Of a stretch of DNA of 64,000 bases, positions 1 to 11,445 are shown piece by piece. Within the stretch, counting starts at the first letter, position 1, and every line of letters begins with the position of its first letter. This stretch comes from Bryopsis sp. KO-2023 (lineage: Eukaryota; Chlorophyta; Ulvophyceae; Bryopsidales; Bryopsidaceae). The translations under genes were made by a program, and so were the position numbers. Location: contig BSYQ01000003.1 in NCBI GenBank assembly GCA_030272585.1, positions 4,464,001 to 4,528,000 of the forward strand. Direction: 5' to 3'. Below the pieces are notes generated by a model. That model was not told where the DNA came from and did not search any database. It saw only the letters and a program-made list of their open reading frames with translations.

Positions 1-192
1 GAGGCTTTTGTTGAATCATCGATTTTGATACACATGCTATTGAACTCAAATCCAAGTTATTTAAAATTACAAAATGCATTGTTTGAGGAACAGTTGGAAG
101 GGAGGAGTTAGGATGCATCGAAGATTAGGATCAATGACTGTGTGCATTTTCTATTTTCAAAATAATTTATTTATTTTATTTATTTTAATAAG

Positions 193-2321
193 TTGTGATG
201 CGGTGTTGTGGAATAGATGCGGGCCGTTTCAATTCAAGGTTGATTTGGATGAGAGCAACGAGCCCCGAAATATCCTGGAGGAAATCGTTTGGTAAAAATA
301 CCTGCTTTCGTTTTTTTTTTTGCTAACCTTTTCTTTTGGCAAGATCAGTCCTCTGAGAACATTGTCTCTTTCATTCAAAATTAAGCTAAATAAAATTATA
401 AAGCATTGATCAAGAGCTGTCGGTGAATGGAATTGAAAAAAGCAATCATGTCCAATGTTCAGGTGGAAAGCTACGGAGATCGAATCCTTGAGGCAGCAGT
501 TCCCATTGGACTACCTCAAAAAACAACTGCAGTCGGCAGAACCTGCCAGGGATTTCAAAGGAGCTCTCTTGAACAGAGCGAATGAAACCGGTAGGCACAG
601 ATGCTTAGTCACCATAATCCTCAAGTTCATAAGGAACCGAAAAGATACAGTTTTTCCCATCGTGCCGAGTTTTTTTATAAAACCTGTGGGTTGTTTTCTG
701 ATCCGGTCAGTAGTTGGTTTTGTTTTATTCTTTTTTTTTCTCAACATCTAGGGGGTGAAAAACGGGGTGTTACTGAAGGCAAAACTGGTTGAGGTTTGTT
801 TGTTTTTTTTTCAAAACAATGAGGAAATGGTGTGTGGCAGGTAGACCTGCATTGATCGCGGAAGTGAAAAAAGCTTCCCCCAGCAAAGGATTGATTCAAC
901 CAGATTTTGATGCCGTCAAAATCGCAAAAGGATACGAAGAAGGGGGCGCCACCTGTTTGAGCGTCCTCACAGACAAAAAGTATTTTCAGGTGAGCCTTCT
1001 TACAAGCAATTTTTTTTTATTTTTTGTAATTGCTCCAGAAGATCAGCACCTAGGAGAGTAACTGTTTTTATCTCTTGCAGGGAGGTTTTGAAAATTTAGG
1101 GTTGATCCGAGAGTCCGGGGTTTCTTGCCCGTTGCTGTGCAAGGAATTCATTGTGGAAGCCTACCAGCTGTTTTTGGCCAGAGTCAGGTAGAAACTCACA
1201 AATGAAATAAAATTCAACACAGGTTGTCATGTTCTTCTGGGAAGGTTTGTTTTTGCTTCGTGGAGTGCCTGTGTAGTGCAATCATATTGAAGCCTAAACT
1301 TGACTTTCCTTCTTTCTTTCAGCGGCGCCGATGCCGTCCTGTTGATTGCGGCGGTCCTCCCTAACAGCGATTTGACTTATTTCATGAAATCCGTTTCTAT
1401 CTTAGGAATGCAGTGCCTGATTGAGGTAATGTTTCGTTTCAAAAAAACGAAAGGATGCATGACAAATCTTTGATCTAAAGTTCCTGTGTAAATGCCCAGC
1501 AAAAAGCATCTGTTGCGAATGCTGTGTGTGTGCTTGTGTTGGTCCTGTGTCGAAATGTTCAGGAACGAATGATCGGATTACAGTGCAAAAATGGGGTGTT
1601 GTATTTTGGCACTGCAGGTCCACGATGAGGATGAATTGAAAAGAGTGCTTCAGTTGGAGGGTGTGGAAAAGCATCTGGTCGGAATCAACAACCGCAATCT
1701 GGAAACGTTTGAAGTAGACCTCCACAACACCACCAGGATCATGGAAAGTGAAGCTGGCAAGGAGGTATGGGGTCAGGTTGACTCACCACCACCGTAACTC
1801 GACTTTTTTTTTGATTTCGATAGTGGACAGCTGCATCCCCAAATTGTGGTGGTCAGCAATTTTCTGGATTTTTTTGTTTTCGCGGAATGCAGATTTGGGC
1901 TTCTCTTTTGCCATCTTTTTTTTTTTCTGGTTGGGAATATTGGGAGGACCTTTTGTGAATTCAGTGAATGGAGTGATGCAATTTTGGTGTCCTATGTCAG
2001 GCATTGGAGCGTGGCATCTTAATGGTCGGTGAATCTGGGATCTTTGGTCCGGAAGATGTCGACGTCATGCATGCAGTAAGCGGCACAAAAAACGCAGAAT
2101 TCATGCATTCTCTTATTTCCCCCTCTTTTCCCTCCTTTCTGAGAAACAGTTCGTTGCTGTTCATGATAGTCGAATTTAGCCAACCTGGCAAAAACATTGT
2201 TGAGAAATTGTCTTGTTTTGCGTTTCTGTAGGCCGGGTGCAAGGCAATTCTTGTGGGCGAATCGATCGTGAAACAAGGGGACCAATCGAAGGCCGTCTCG
2301 ACTCTGTTGGGATTAAATTGA
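193..2321 (+). CDS. trpC: Indole-3-glycerol phosphate synthase (5' incomplete)
   Basis: Closes the indole ring in tryptophan synthesis, converting CdRP to indole-3-glycerol phosphate. Exons read as 193-291 (first visible), 463-590, 841-989, 1081-1187, 1323-1425, 1618-1764, 2001-2075 and 2232-2321, with phases joining at every GT-AG intron. Family signatures appear in order: NILEEIVW at the start, [10 protein letters not shown] with the catalytic lysine and phosphate-binding loop, [44 protein letters not shown], and [11 protein letters not shown] near the end. The spacing matches a monofunctional TIM-barrel IGPS of the cyanobacterial/plant type, with no fused PRAI or TrpG domain at the visible end. 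The true start and any leader peptide lie in an upstream exon, beyond the window or unrecognised within 1-192; the acceptor at 191-192 is the best guess. Identification is firm; the 5' boundary is not. Confidence 0.93.
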
Positions 2322-4126
2322 TTGTTTATCTTCCTACCAGTTTTCCCTCAAAAAGTGTCTTTTACGTTTGGGGAGCGGCACATGCATTCGTTAGTTTAGC
2401 AAGAGGCCAATTTTGTTTGTTTAAGTTGCAAGGGGGTGACACGGACTCTCATACCTTCTTGGTGGGGCCGGTATTTGTGTGTCTGTGTGTGTGTTTGCAA
2501 TTGACAGATTTTTGACAATGCTTTTTCAAAACACCACGTGGCATTGGTCAAAACAAGAATTGAAAAGAAGTTGGTCCAGAAACCATATCACCATTTTTAT
2601 GGGTTTCTTTTTGGTACTGCAAGAATCAATGAATTTTTCAACTTTGTGGAATGGGCATGCTGCTATGGGCCTACTTTGTGCAATGCTTAATGAAATTCTC
2701 ATATTGGATGGGATGCAGTGGAGAGTTGTGGAAACGACACAATTTGAAAAATAGGCTACCTCATTGTAGACAGTCCATGATATATATTGGTGCAAGAACT
2801 TTGAATAGCTGCAAATCCAAAAGGGGAGACCATAAATTTAGATGGGGACAGCCCATTACTGGGAAGGGTGCTTTCGACCGATAGGAAAGAGACCAGTGGA
2901 CTGGATTGTAGTGGACACTAAAAAACACAATGAGGTCCTGATGAACAGAGGGATGTCAACCATACAGCGGCAACCGTGGATGAAAAGAGAACCCACCCAA
3001 TTGGGTGTGTTGTTTATAGACATACCCAACCACAGTCTGAAAATTCAGATGTGATGGGGTTTCCATCAGTGCCCACCATGGTGCAATGGATATTACAAAT
3101 ACAAGATGAAAAGAAAAAAGAAACGAATTTCATGGATGTTACTATCCAGGTCCTAACTGCGATTTGTAACTGCGAATCCCCCACATCTCCTGCAGGTTCT
3201 TTGGTTCATGGTTTCCCCCGGCCCATGCACTTCTTTTCCATTTCCTCTAGCCGACTTTCATGTCGAACCAAGGTCGAATCGATCTTGTCCAATCGACAAG
3301 TCACATTCCTCTCAAATGACGACAACAAGTCTATTATCCGTGACATGCCAATGTTTTCTTCTTCCCAACTCGGCTGCTCTGAACCCCCATCTTTCAACAC
3401 CCCCTCCCTACCAAATACATCCTCTTTAACCCCCTCTAAAGCTTGGGTGGCATCAAAACAAGCTAACTTCACTCCAGAAAACCCAACAGAATCACCACCA
3501 CCAGGACCGAATATGGAGTGAGGGCTCCGGAGAGCCGCCATTTTCGCAGCCAGGACAAACCGTGAGTTTTTCCGATCGAGAAACACCCCTAGGCCTTGAA
3601 TCCTGGCTTTCCCGCCCAAAGATGCAGCCAGGGAAACATTTATCACATGCTCCACCCCATTGGACCCCACTCGAAAGACCCCGATGAGAGCAGGGGAATG
3701 CCGACTGGAAACCAGGACTGTTTTCCCGGCCGTCTGCACTATGTCTGGGATTGGGAACAGCAATGGGAGGACTGCATTGTGAGGCTGGCGGTCCTTTCCC
3801 AAGCATTGGACTTGGCTGCTTGTGGTGCCACAAGGCCAAAACACACACAACTTTGCTGGTGGCACCTGCAAATGAATTCAAAACAAACTCCATCGCTTCG
3901 CTGGCACCGGGAAAGACGACTTCAACAAAGAATTTTCCACAATCAGGATGTTGTAAGCCTGGCCATTCCTGATCAGTTTTCTGAAATCGAGCGGTCCATC
4001 ATAACAGAAAAACCGAACAGAGAAAAATGCACACTGAACTCAGCTTATTCATCAATCAACCAACCATCAGCTTGCAGTATTAGGGCCTCGATGCAAGATT
4101 TTTTCCATGAAATGAAAAGAAAGTGA
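2322..4126. other. Gene-poor stretch with an unassigned minus-strand reading frame
   Basis: No recognisable gene. The longest frame runs on the minus strand, 3871 to 3206 (about 220 codons, no ATG at its upstream end). Its last 45 residues look like a short coiled coil (SRIIDLLSSFERNV, then alternating charged and hydrophobic residues). The region also has several frames of similar length on the plus strand, so this may be a decayed insertion or chance. A LINE ORF1-like origin is conceivable from the coiled coil, but nothing else supports it. Confidence 0.3.
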
Positions 4127-5470
4127 TTATCGAAGAATCACTCCACAAGCAGGTGGGCTGACCGTTGTGTCAATCATGGTGTCCAACAGAAGCTCCCGTG
4201 GCACCCCATTCGGCCTTGCACCCTCCATCGGATGTTGATGCATCCCCTGCCATTGACCCCGAAGGTCGATCACCGCTCCATCGCCGTTTTCCTTTCCCTC
4301 CTGCACTCCATTTTTATCGTTCGCCGGAAATTTGAGGGAGTTTTCCCTGTCGCCTCTGCTCAAGTGGAAACACAGGTCTGCATCCATGATGGCCAGCAAA
4401 CTGTTGAACGGCCCTGAAGTGATGCTTCTGAGTTGGCCCCCGATTCCCAACAACACTTTTTTCCTTGAGACGTTCGAGAGGGTGCATATTGACCTCGAAA
4501 ATCCACCTATGAAAAACAAAGGGAATAACTCTATGAAAGAAAAAAAAGAAAAAAACCCAAATCAATGCTACAACAAGATGATGGACACCCCTGCCAAGGT
4601 TCGACAGTCATGATCAAATGATTCCAAGCCCTGTCATGATGGTGCTGAAACATCATAGATTTACCTTTGTCGTAGTTTGGCCACTCAAAAACCTCCACGT
4701 CGCCTCCCCAATGAACAACAAAACCAGCCCCACTGGAAAGCCATGCTATGACGCTTCGCTGAGGCCTCCCCAGAATCAAAGGCTTGGCAGTGATTTTAAT
4801 TGCCAGTTCATTATCTGAATCTTCTGTCCGCTCGCCAGCCATGCAAATGCACAGCGTCGCCTGTCACATCACCCCAAAGGCAGAATTGCATGTTGAATGT
4901 ATGCATTTTTTCAAATTGCATGTGCATCCCCATTGTCCTCCACAAAAAATACAACAACTAAAAAGTCCAATACTGAGAAAGAGGTGTTGGAAAAAGGTCG
5001 AGGAGTCAATCCAGAGGATGGTGGCTGACCTGCGTTGCAACCGCGAGAACCTTTTCCTCCAAGGGATGCCACTCCTCAGCGCACCACCTCATCCCATCAG
5101 GAGACTGCGTCGACCCGACACAACTCCCAGTTTTGACATCTAAAACGGTCGCCAACGTGCCACGAAGGACGACTGCCAAAGGATTGTCGTTCCCGTTCCT
5201 TTCCGAACAGTTGACGCTTAGAGACGTCACCGGCGACGCCTCGTCGCCACCTTTGGGGATCCCAAAGATTCGGTCACGCGATTGACGCGCCGAAGAAGCG
5301 CCGATCCAATCATTAACGTTCCCGATATAGAGGTTTTGGTTACCGCTCGTGGAAAGCACCAAACCGGAGTCCTCGTCAACGGACAGGGATCGGGACGTGA
5401 TCGGCTCCGCAGCGTCCGCTTCGAGCTCTACCTCATGGTCTGCCGTTAACCGAATTTCCGTTTGCTCCAT
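4127..5470 (-). CDS. Unassigned protein with beta-propeller-like repeats
   Basis: Three exons on the minus strand, 5470-5030, 4830-4665 and 4506-4127, join in phase to give 328 residues, starting MEQTEIRLTADHEVELEAD and ending GVILR. The text has WD-repeat flavour: a strand-turn pattern around SRSLSVDEDSGLVLSTSG, then SVNCSERN...LAVVLRGTLATVLDVKTGSCVGS, then AEEWHPLEEKVLAVATQ, and later WLSSGAGFVVHWGGDVEVFEWPN and SGPFNSLLAIMDADLCFHL. These look like four to six blades, but canonical WD dipeptides are missing. I do not recognise the family; a small nuclear or trafficking propeller is possible. The second exon's acceptor (AG at 4832-4831) is chosen for phase and is the least certain boundary. 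It is divergently transcribed from the seryl-tRNA synthetase gene. Confidence 0.6.
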
Positions 5471-5777
5471 TCTCGTGCGTGTATGGCACCTGCGCGGAAA
5501 CAAATAAAGGCTGTAGAGAGTGTTCGTGTGGAAAGCGCAACCATGCACGTTCAGTGTTCCTCGAAGCCGCATTTTGACTGTCAAACAGAAACAGCGATAC
5601 CATTACCGTTACGAGTCACGCATTGATGTACAGGATCGAATTACTGGAGGAACTTTGTACTTCCTGTCGAAAAGCGCATAGCCACCCTCTGCGTAGCTCC
5701 CTCCCGTCTGTGAGTGGTCGGTTCGCTCGTTCTCTCGTCGACGCTTTCGAGATCTTTTCCGCACACGTCGTTGCGTC
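5471..5777. promoter_or_regulatory. Shared spacer between two divergent genes
   Basis: The 307 bases between the start codons of the propeller-like gene (minus) and the seryl-tRNA synthetase gene (plus) must hold both 5' UTRs and both promoters. It is GC-richer than the introns, with no obvious TATA box. Bidirectional control is inferred from position alone. Confidence 0.35.
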
Positions 5778-8607
5778 ATGCTTGACATCAATCTCTTTCG
5801 CGAAGGTTGGTTGATGGATGCTGTTGTTGATGAGCAGCTTTTTGTGGGTCTTTCCTTCGCTGGCGTTTCTCTCCATCAATATGAGTGCCACGTTTTCTGG
5901 TGTTTTTCAATTGGCGTGGTGCTGTTTCAGAGAAAGGGGGAAACCCCGAGCTGGTTAGAGAGTCTCAACGGAGGCGCTTCGCTGATGTTGCGTTGGTCGA
6001 CAAAGTCATCGAGCTCGATAACAAGTGGAGATCTCGTGGGTGGTCTCAACACAAACCAAGCAGTTCCTGCTCAATCACTTCTGTTTCTTTTGTTTTTACC
6101 ACAGAGGAGATCCCAACTCATCGGCCATTTTTCCCGACAGTTGGGAAAACCAATGAAATTTTTGTTGGCATGTTTTCTGTGAGGGTTTTTTTTAACTGTC
6201 AGGTTGATAAATAATTTCCTCATCCACAATGGAGGTGATATCGTATGCTTCCAGTGTGGGAAAAAACAATAACAAAAAAAACAGAAAATGTTTTTTTAAA
6301 GGAGGCTCACCCCCTTCATGCATCCATCCATCCAAAGAGTAAGAAAAGTTTCTCAATTTTTTCTTGTTCAGAAATTTAGTGTGTTTGGTGTGCAGTACAA
6401 TTTCAGCTGGAACAAATGAAAAAGGAGTTCAACGCTTTGAACAAGGAAATCGGAAAGCTGAGAAAGGTGGGTGGGTGCCACATCGTAACCATTTTAAGTT
6501 TTTTTTTGTTTTTTTTTTTGGGGGGGGGGGAGTGACGTTAGCTGTTCTGAATTTTGAGAAGGTTTTTTTTGCACACCATTCTGTAGGGTGAATTGTTAAT
6601 TTCTTGTCGAGCCCCTCCTTTGGCGGTGCTTTTTCCTCAAACCGTCCCCACCTTATCCTTATCTGAAACTGGCGAGCGGTTTTTTTCTAATTGGGGATAC
6701 CTCTGTTTGGTTAGGCTAAGCAAGACACCACGGAGTTGCAAGAAAAATCCAAAGCCACGAAACAAGGAATAGCAGATGCCGATGCTGCTGCGGTGGTTGC
6801 TGCGGAAGAGAGGGATAAAGCCCTGTCTACCATCGGAAACCTTGTTCATGACTCCGTCCCTGTCAGCAATGATGAGGTGTGTTCAGAATCACGGTGCTCG
6901 ATACATCCCAAAAAGCAGTGTGTTTTTTTCAGCTGCAATGGCAAAACTCGTCCGAAAATGTGCATGGATAGATGTTGAGACTACAAAGACTTGAAAGAGT
7001 GTGGGGGGAAAATTTTAAAACTACGTTTTCAATGAGACTAGCAGTGGTTTTCTTTGGGCAAAAAAAAAATTAAGACGAGGATGACCGTAATGGGACGTAA
7101 TTCAAAAATTATTTGTTTTACATGTATCTATCTTGGCATTTCCTCGTTGCCGTGTGAAACAAATATCACTCCAGAGCATTTTTGTTGCATTTTCAGACAC
7201 AACCCTGTTCCAGGATGCCGATCTCCGAATTCTTTTCCCCCTCTTTTTTTTCCCCTTTTCTCTCCTCCGAAGTTTTCCTGTTTTTTTTCCCTTCCCTCCA
7301 AATATTTTTTTCCGTTTTTTTTTCCCTTTTTTCTTCCTAGGCAAACAACGCCATTTTCAAAGAATTCGGCGATCCTCGCACCGATGGCGGTCTCATAAAC
7401 CACGTGGACCTGGTGGAACGCACAAACATAGTCAATCTGGACATCGCAGCCAAGGTGGCCGGTTCTCGAGCCTACTACCTCATCAACGAGGGACCTCTGC
7501 TGAACCAGGCCCTCATCAACTACGCTCTCCATTTTGCATACAACAGGAAATTCATGCCGGTCCACACTCCCTTTTTCATGGTCAAAGACATGATGGCCGA
7601 ATGTGCGCAATTGAGCCAGTTCGATGAGGAGCTGTACAAGGTGACGGGCGAAGGGGACGACAAGTATTTGATCGCGACTTCGGAGCAGACCCTGTGTGCG
7701 ATGCACAGGAAACGATGGTTCGAGAAAGATGAGTTGCCGTTGAAGTACGTCGGCTACTCCACTTGCTTCCGGAAAGAGGCCGGATCTCATGGCAGAGACA
7801 CCCTCGGGATTTTCAGGTCAGTTTTTGTTGAGGGACGGTGTGTGGCCGGATGTCAGTCACAGCACCATGGCATCTTTTCAAAAATTAAAACGTCGAAGAT
7901 TGGAATCGCTGCTCGACTTTTATCAAATCTGATGTGTGTGTGTGTGTTTTTTGGTCATAATGCAGGGTGCATCAATTCGAAAAGGTGGAGCAGTTCGTCG
8001 TTTGCTCCGGCGAGGAGAACGATTCTTGGGAGCTGTTGGAAGAAATGTTGAAAAACGCCGAAGACTTTTATCAATCCTTGGGGTTGCCCTACAGAGTGGT
8101 GAACATCGTGTCTGGAGAGCTCAACAATGCTGCCGCTAAGAAATACGATTTGGAGGCGTGGTTTCCAGCATCCAAGACTTTCAGGGAGCTCGTCAGTTGC
8201 TCAAACTGCACAGATTTCCAGGTAAAGAAGATTGACCCCCGACGACGGCTGGAACCTTCCTTTTCTTTTTCCAACTCAATGTTCTTGGAGGAGTTCATGT
8301 ATCGCACCCTGGGAGGGGCCTGTCATTATCTTGTGGAAGAGAGTGCAATGCTTTGCATAGGATCTTTATTTCATTTTATTTTGCTCATCAGTCCCGACGA
8401 CTCGATGTACGATTGAGGACGGCCAAGCAAGAAGGTGCCACCTACGACAAGAAATTCGTCCACATGCTGAACAGCACCCTGACAGCCACCGAACGAACCA
8501 TTTGCTGTATCTTGGAGAACTACCAAACAAGCGAGGGTGTTCGAATCCCAGAAGTGCTCCAGAAATACATGGGGGAGGTCGATTTCCTGCCTTTCAGGAA
8601 AAGTTAA
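5778..8607 (+). CDS. serS: Cytosolic seryl-tRNA synthetase
   Basis: Charges tRNA-Ser with serine. Seven exons (5778-5805, 5931-6035, 6396-6466, 6715-6876, 7341-7816, 7966-8221, 8392-8607) splice to 437 residues, the usual length for a class II SerRS. The N-terminus MLDINLFRE plus [16 protein letters not shown] is the conserved start of the tRNA-binding arm. A long charged helical hairpin follows (about residues 30-110: [20 protein letters not shown] and [17 protein letters not shown]). The catalytic domain shows VPVHTPFFM-type motif 1 context, [11 protein letters not shown], motif 2 ([20 protein letters not shown]), LEAWFPAS, and motif 3 ([14 protein letters not shown]), ending FLPFRKS. No organelle leader is present and the form is eukaryotic cytosolic. 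A 28-base first exon and a GT-repeat before the sixth exon are its only oddities. The fourth intron holds a long pyrimidine tract. Confidence 0.97.
6509..6530 (+). repeat. T11/G11 homopolymer junction in an intron
   Basis: Eleven Ts abut eleven Gs inside the third intron of the seryl-tRNA synthetase gene. It is one of at least nine such junctions in the window, all with the T run 5' of the G run on one strand. Confidence 0.9.
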
Positions 8608-9203
8608 CACTGGAGTTATTGGTTTCGAGTCATTTCGGGGGGGGCTGGGGGGGGGGGAAGCTGGATTTCTCTCCTCCACACACAAGAAAACCTCGTATTC
8701 AATTCTTTAATTGCGGGTTTGTGCAAAACAAGGATTTCTCGGCTCCTTCCCTTTCTTGATGCCAGGCCGAAGCTACAGCATAATGGCCTGATAGAATCAG
8801 ACACTATATACAAGTTTCAGGAAGTGTACCCCATCCTTGTTTCATTGGATGCATGCGACTCACTTCCTGAGCTAATAATTTTGACATCTGTTAGCTGCAG
8901 CAGACTCCTAAGAGACTCCTTTAGTTGCAACCACAAAAAAAGTGGACCCCTCAACCCCCAAGTCCAAGTATATATCTATTTCTAACCCCTCAAACCTAGC
9001 CCCAGCCCAATACTCACCAGCTGATTCCCCTTTGGAGTGATAGGTCCACTATGACTATGGCTATGTGATGGTTCTAAACCATTCCTAGTACCCTATTACT
9101 AAGACGTTGGGATTGCTCCGAACAACCCCTCCCAAAACCCACTTCAAACTATTTTCGTGTTCGACAAGAAAACACCCTGAGGGTGAGGGTGACCTGGAAC
9201 AGG
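8608..9203. other. Spacer between convergent genes
   Basis: This separates the 3' ends of the seryl-tRNA synthetase gene (plus) and the acidic-protein gene (minus). It has G runs at 8637-8658 and no frame that looks coding. Confidence 0.6.
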
Positions 9204-10003
9204 TCACAACCCACTGTTGGGAGCTACGCTCTCTTGGCTTGCATCCACAGCTTTTTTCATGTCCTCTTCCATTGCTTCCCTCATCAATTGATCTGTGGCC
9301 CGAATCGCCTCCTCTTCCAGAATTCTCTTCATGTCTTGATTCATTCTGAATTCTCCATCATCTGTTTAAAAAAAGGAGCAACCCATCAACCAGCAGTTGA
9401 CATAAACGACAAGGACCAAAGGTCGAGCCTGTCAACCGATGCAGTTTTGATACAGCAGACAGAGAGCTACCCAGGGCTAGGGTCCTCACCATTGGTAGTG
9501 TCCCTGGCAGCCACAACACCGACCCCTTCATCAACAACTTTCTCCATCATCACATTGGTCTTGTTTGCGTCTTCATTTGCCATCGACTCCAATTCTGCGG
9601 TCGAATTGGCGATCAATACATTTATCACCACTGGAGCCTTGTCAAAATCGGCAGCGCTTTCCTTTTCTGCAGCCCCTTCGGTGACCTCCCCAGCTACCAT
9701 ACTTTCCATGTTCATGGGGACTTTTGCATTATTTTCATTCATTGCCAAAGGAGATTCAGCGAGGTCTTCAGCCGCCATTTTGTTCATCTCCTTCTTCGGT
9801 ATACTTATTTCTTTGTCTTCCTCCTCAAGACCTCCATCGTGATCCTGAGCAGACTCGTCACGAAGGTTCTTTGTGCCATTCATCTCAATGGATTGCTCTT
9901 CAACCCCACCGTCGTTTGCACTTTCCATTTCCTCAGGACGCGAAATGGCTCTGGTGAAACGGCAAGACGCCGAAATGATAAAATCAACAGACTCCAGGAC
10001 CCT
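9204..10003 (-). CDS. Acidic low-complexity protein, unassigned
   Basis: Two exons on the minus strand, 10003-9490 and 9361-9204, join in phase across a clear GT-AG intron (donor GTGAGG, pyrimidine-rich acceptor). From the ATG at 9928 the product is 198 residues: a Glu/Asp/Ala/Met-rich middle (EEEDKEISIPKKEMNKMAAED, MNMESMVAGEVTEG, ELESMANEDANK) and a helical C-terminus (MNQDMKRILEEEAIRATDQ through ESVAPNSGL). The frame stays open upstream to a good acceptor at 10005-10004, so there may be an earlier exon. One phase-compatible candidate lies at 10664-10493 and reads DDIFTKPLSVILKECQMA, then a hydrophobic segment. I do not recognise the family; it looks intrinsically disordered with an alpha-helical tail. 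The start is uncertain, the two exons less so. Confidence 0.5.
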
Positions 10004-11445
10004 CTGCAAGGAAGATCCCACAAGCGTCAAGCCAATCGAGCAACTTATTTTGTGGACAGAGAAACATGCTTGTGTTTATCTATTATCACGTCTGTGCCGT
10101 TCGCTTGTCGAGCGATGCATCTCGCACCTGCTGGCTTTGTGGTGTCAGTCCCGACGATGGATCGGCGAGGCAATCTGAGCAGCACGCAACACAAATAGTT
10201 GATACCCTGCCGCCAGCTTTTTAAGGAAGAAATGAAGGTAACACTACAAGACGACTGGTTTAAGTTCACCTGTTAGAGCTGATTGTGGCCCAGTTGCCTG
10301 TCGACAAGAATCAGCACAGAGAGCAGCGAACTGCGCGGCACATGTGCACGCAGCGAAACTTTGTTAGTCCTTTTGGCTGCCAACAAAGAGATAGTGATGG
10401 AACACAAAAAACATATGACTAACCCGCTCTCTTGTATATCTATTGGATCCACAGATGGCGCTGTTGCAGCTTTCTCGGTCCACATCTCTCACACAAGGCA
10501 CTCTGCAGCGGTTCAGTCCAGTCGCTGAAGGCATCAGCAACGACACAGCACAGCAAAAAAGCCAAGCAGCATTTGAAAGCTTTGCCATCGAGCGCGTTGC
10601 CATCTGGCACTCTTTCAAAATGACGCTCAGTGGCTTCGTGAAAATATCGTCCAAGTTATGCCACCTGCGAGGAAAAAACTGTGCTCAGACTGAAAGATCA
10701 CTGCAAGAGAAGCTTCGCGCGTTCGAACAAATTCCAGTCGAGCCGCGATTGCCTTGAAACATTGGGAACCAGCCACCGAACACATTGCCTTGCCTTGATG
10801 AAAAATGATATGGCGAAAAAACACCTGGCCCGTCGTCCACTGAGTGTGCTCTCAGTTGAAGTGTTGCGACTGTGGAAAGAAGTGGCGAGACGGAGATGTG
10901 TTCCTGGAACGCCTTTATCTGGGAAAGATAAGCATGCACTGAAAAACGCGGGCGTTTCAACTTGAAATGGCAGTTTCTGTCGGGGATATGATGTATTGGA
11001 TTCGCGTTGTTTGGGGTGGTGATCAACACAACTTCTGCGGCTGCACACGAAAAAAAAGGAAAGAATTGGGTTTCAAATCTTGATGCTGGATGGTTGGCAG
11101 GTTCGTTTTAGCCAGGAGAAAATGCAACAAGTATTGATAAGGCAAACACGTCCAAGCGACGTCCCGTGCACGCTTTCATAGGAACCCGCCAAGACAAAGC
11201 CACGATTTACCTCAAACAAACATAAATCACCGATTTCCCTCACAAGAGCATGTTTTTGCTTTCAGGCTTCCAGTGTTTCAAAGGGAAAAAGACAAGACGT
11301 GCTTCGCTTCAAATGACAGCTGTCAAATTAATAACATCATCGGTCCATTTTCCAATCAGCTTCCCTTTGCATCCATCCCCGTTCCGGTTGAAAAGCGAAA
11401 AAGCGAACAACCTCCTTACCTCCAGCCGATCGACGATTTCGAACC
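10004..11445. other. Upstream region of the acidic and Pelota genes
   Basis: Holds a possible minus-strand exon at 10664-10493 (strong acceptor, donor GTGAGA) that could belong to the acidic protein. Reading frames on the plus strand at 10443-10757 and 10681-10965 are basic and of similar length; I cannot tell which, if any, is used. The last 200 bases are presumably the promoter and 5' UTR of the Pelota gene. Confidence 0.35.

Noticed and set aside
74-295. Frame with an ATG at 74 reading into the first IGPS exon
   Set aside because: The part before about 193 is T/A-rich and Phe/Ile/Leu-heavy like an intron; the IGPS text begins after a good acceptor at 191-192.
3206-3871. Minus-strand frame as a LINE ORF1
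   Set aside because: Only the short coiled-coil-like tail hints at this; no reverse transcriptase, endonuclease or poly-A tail is nearby.
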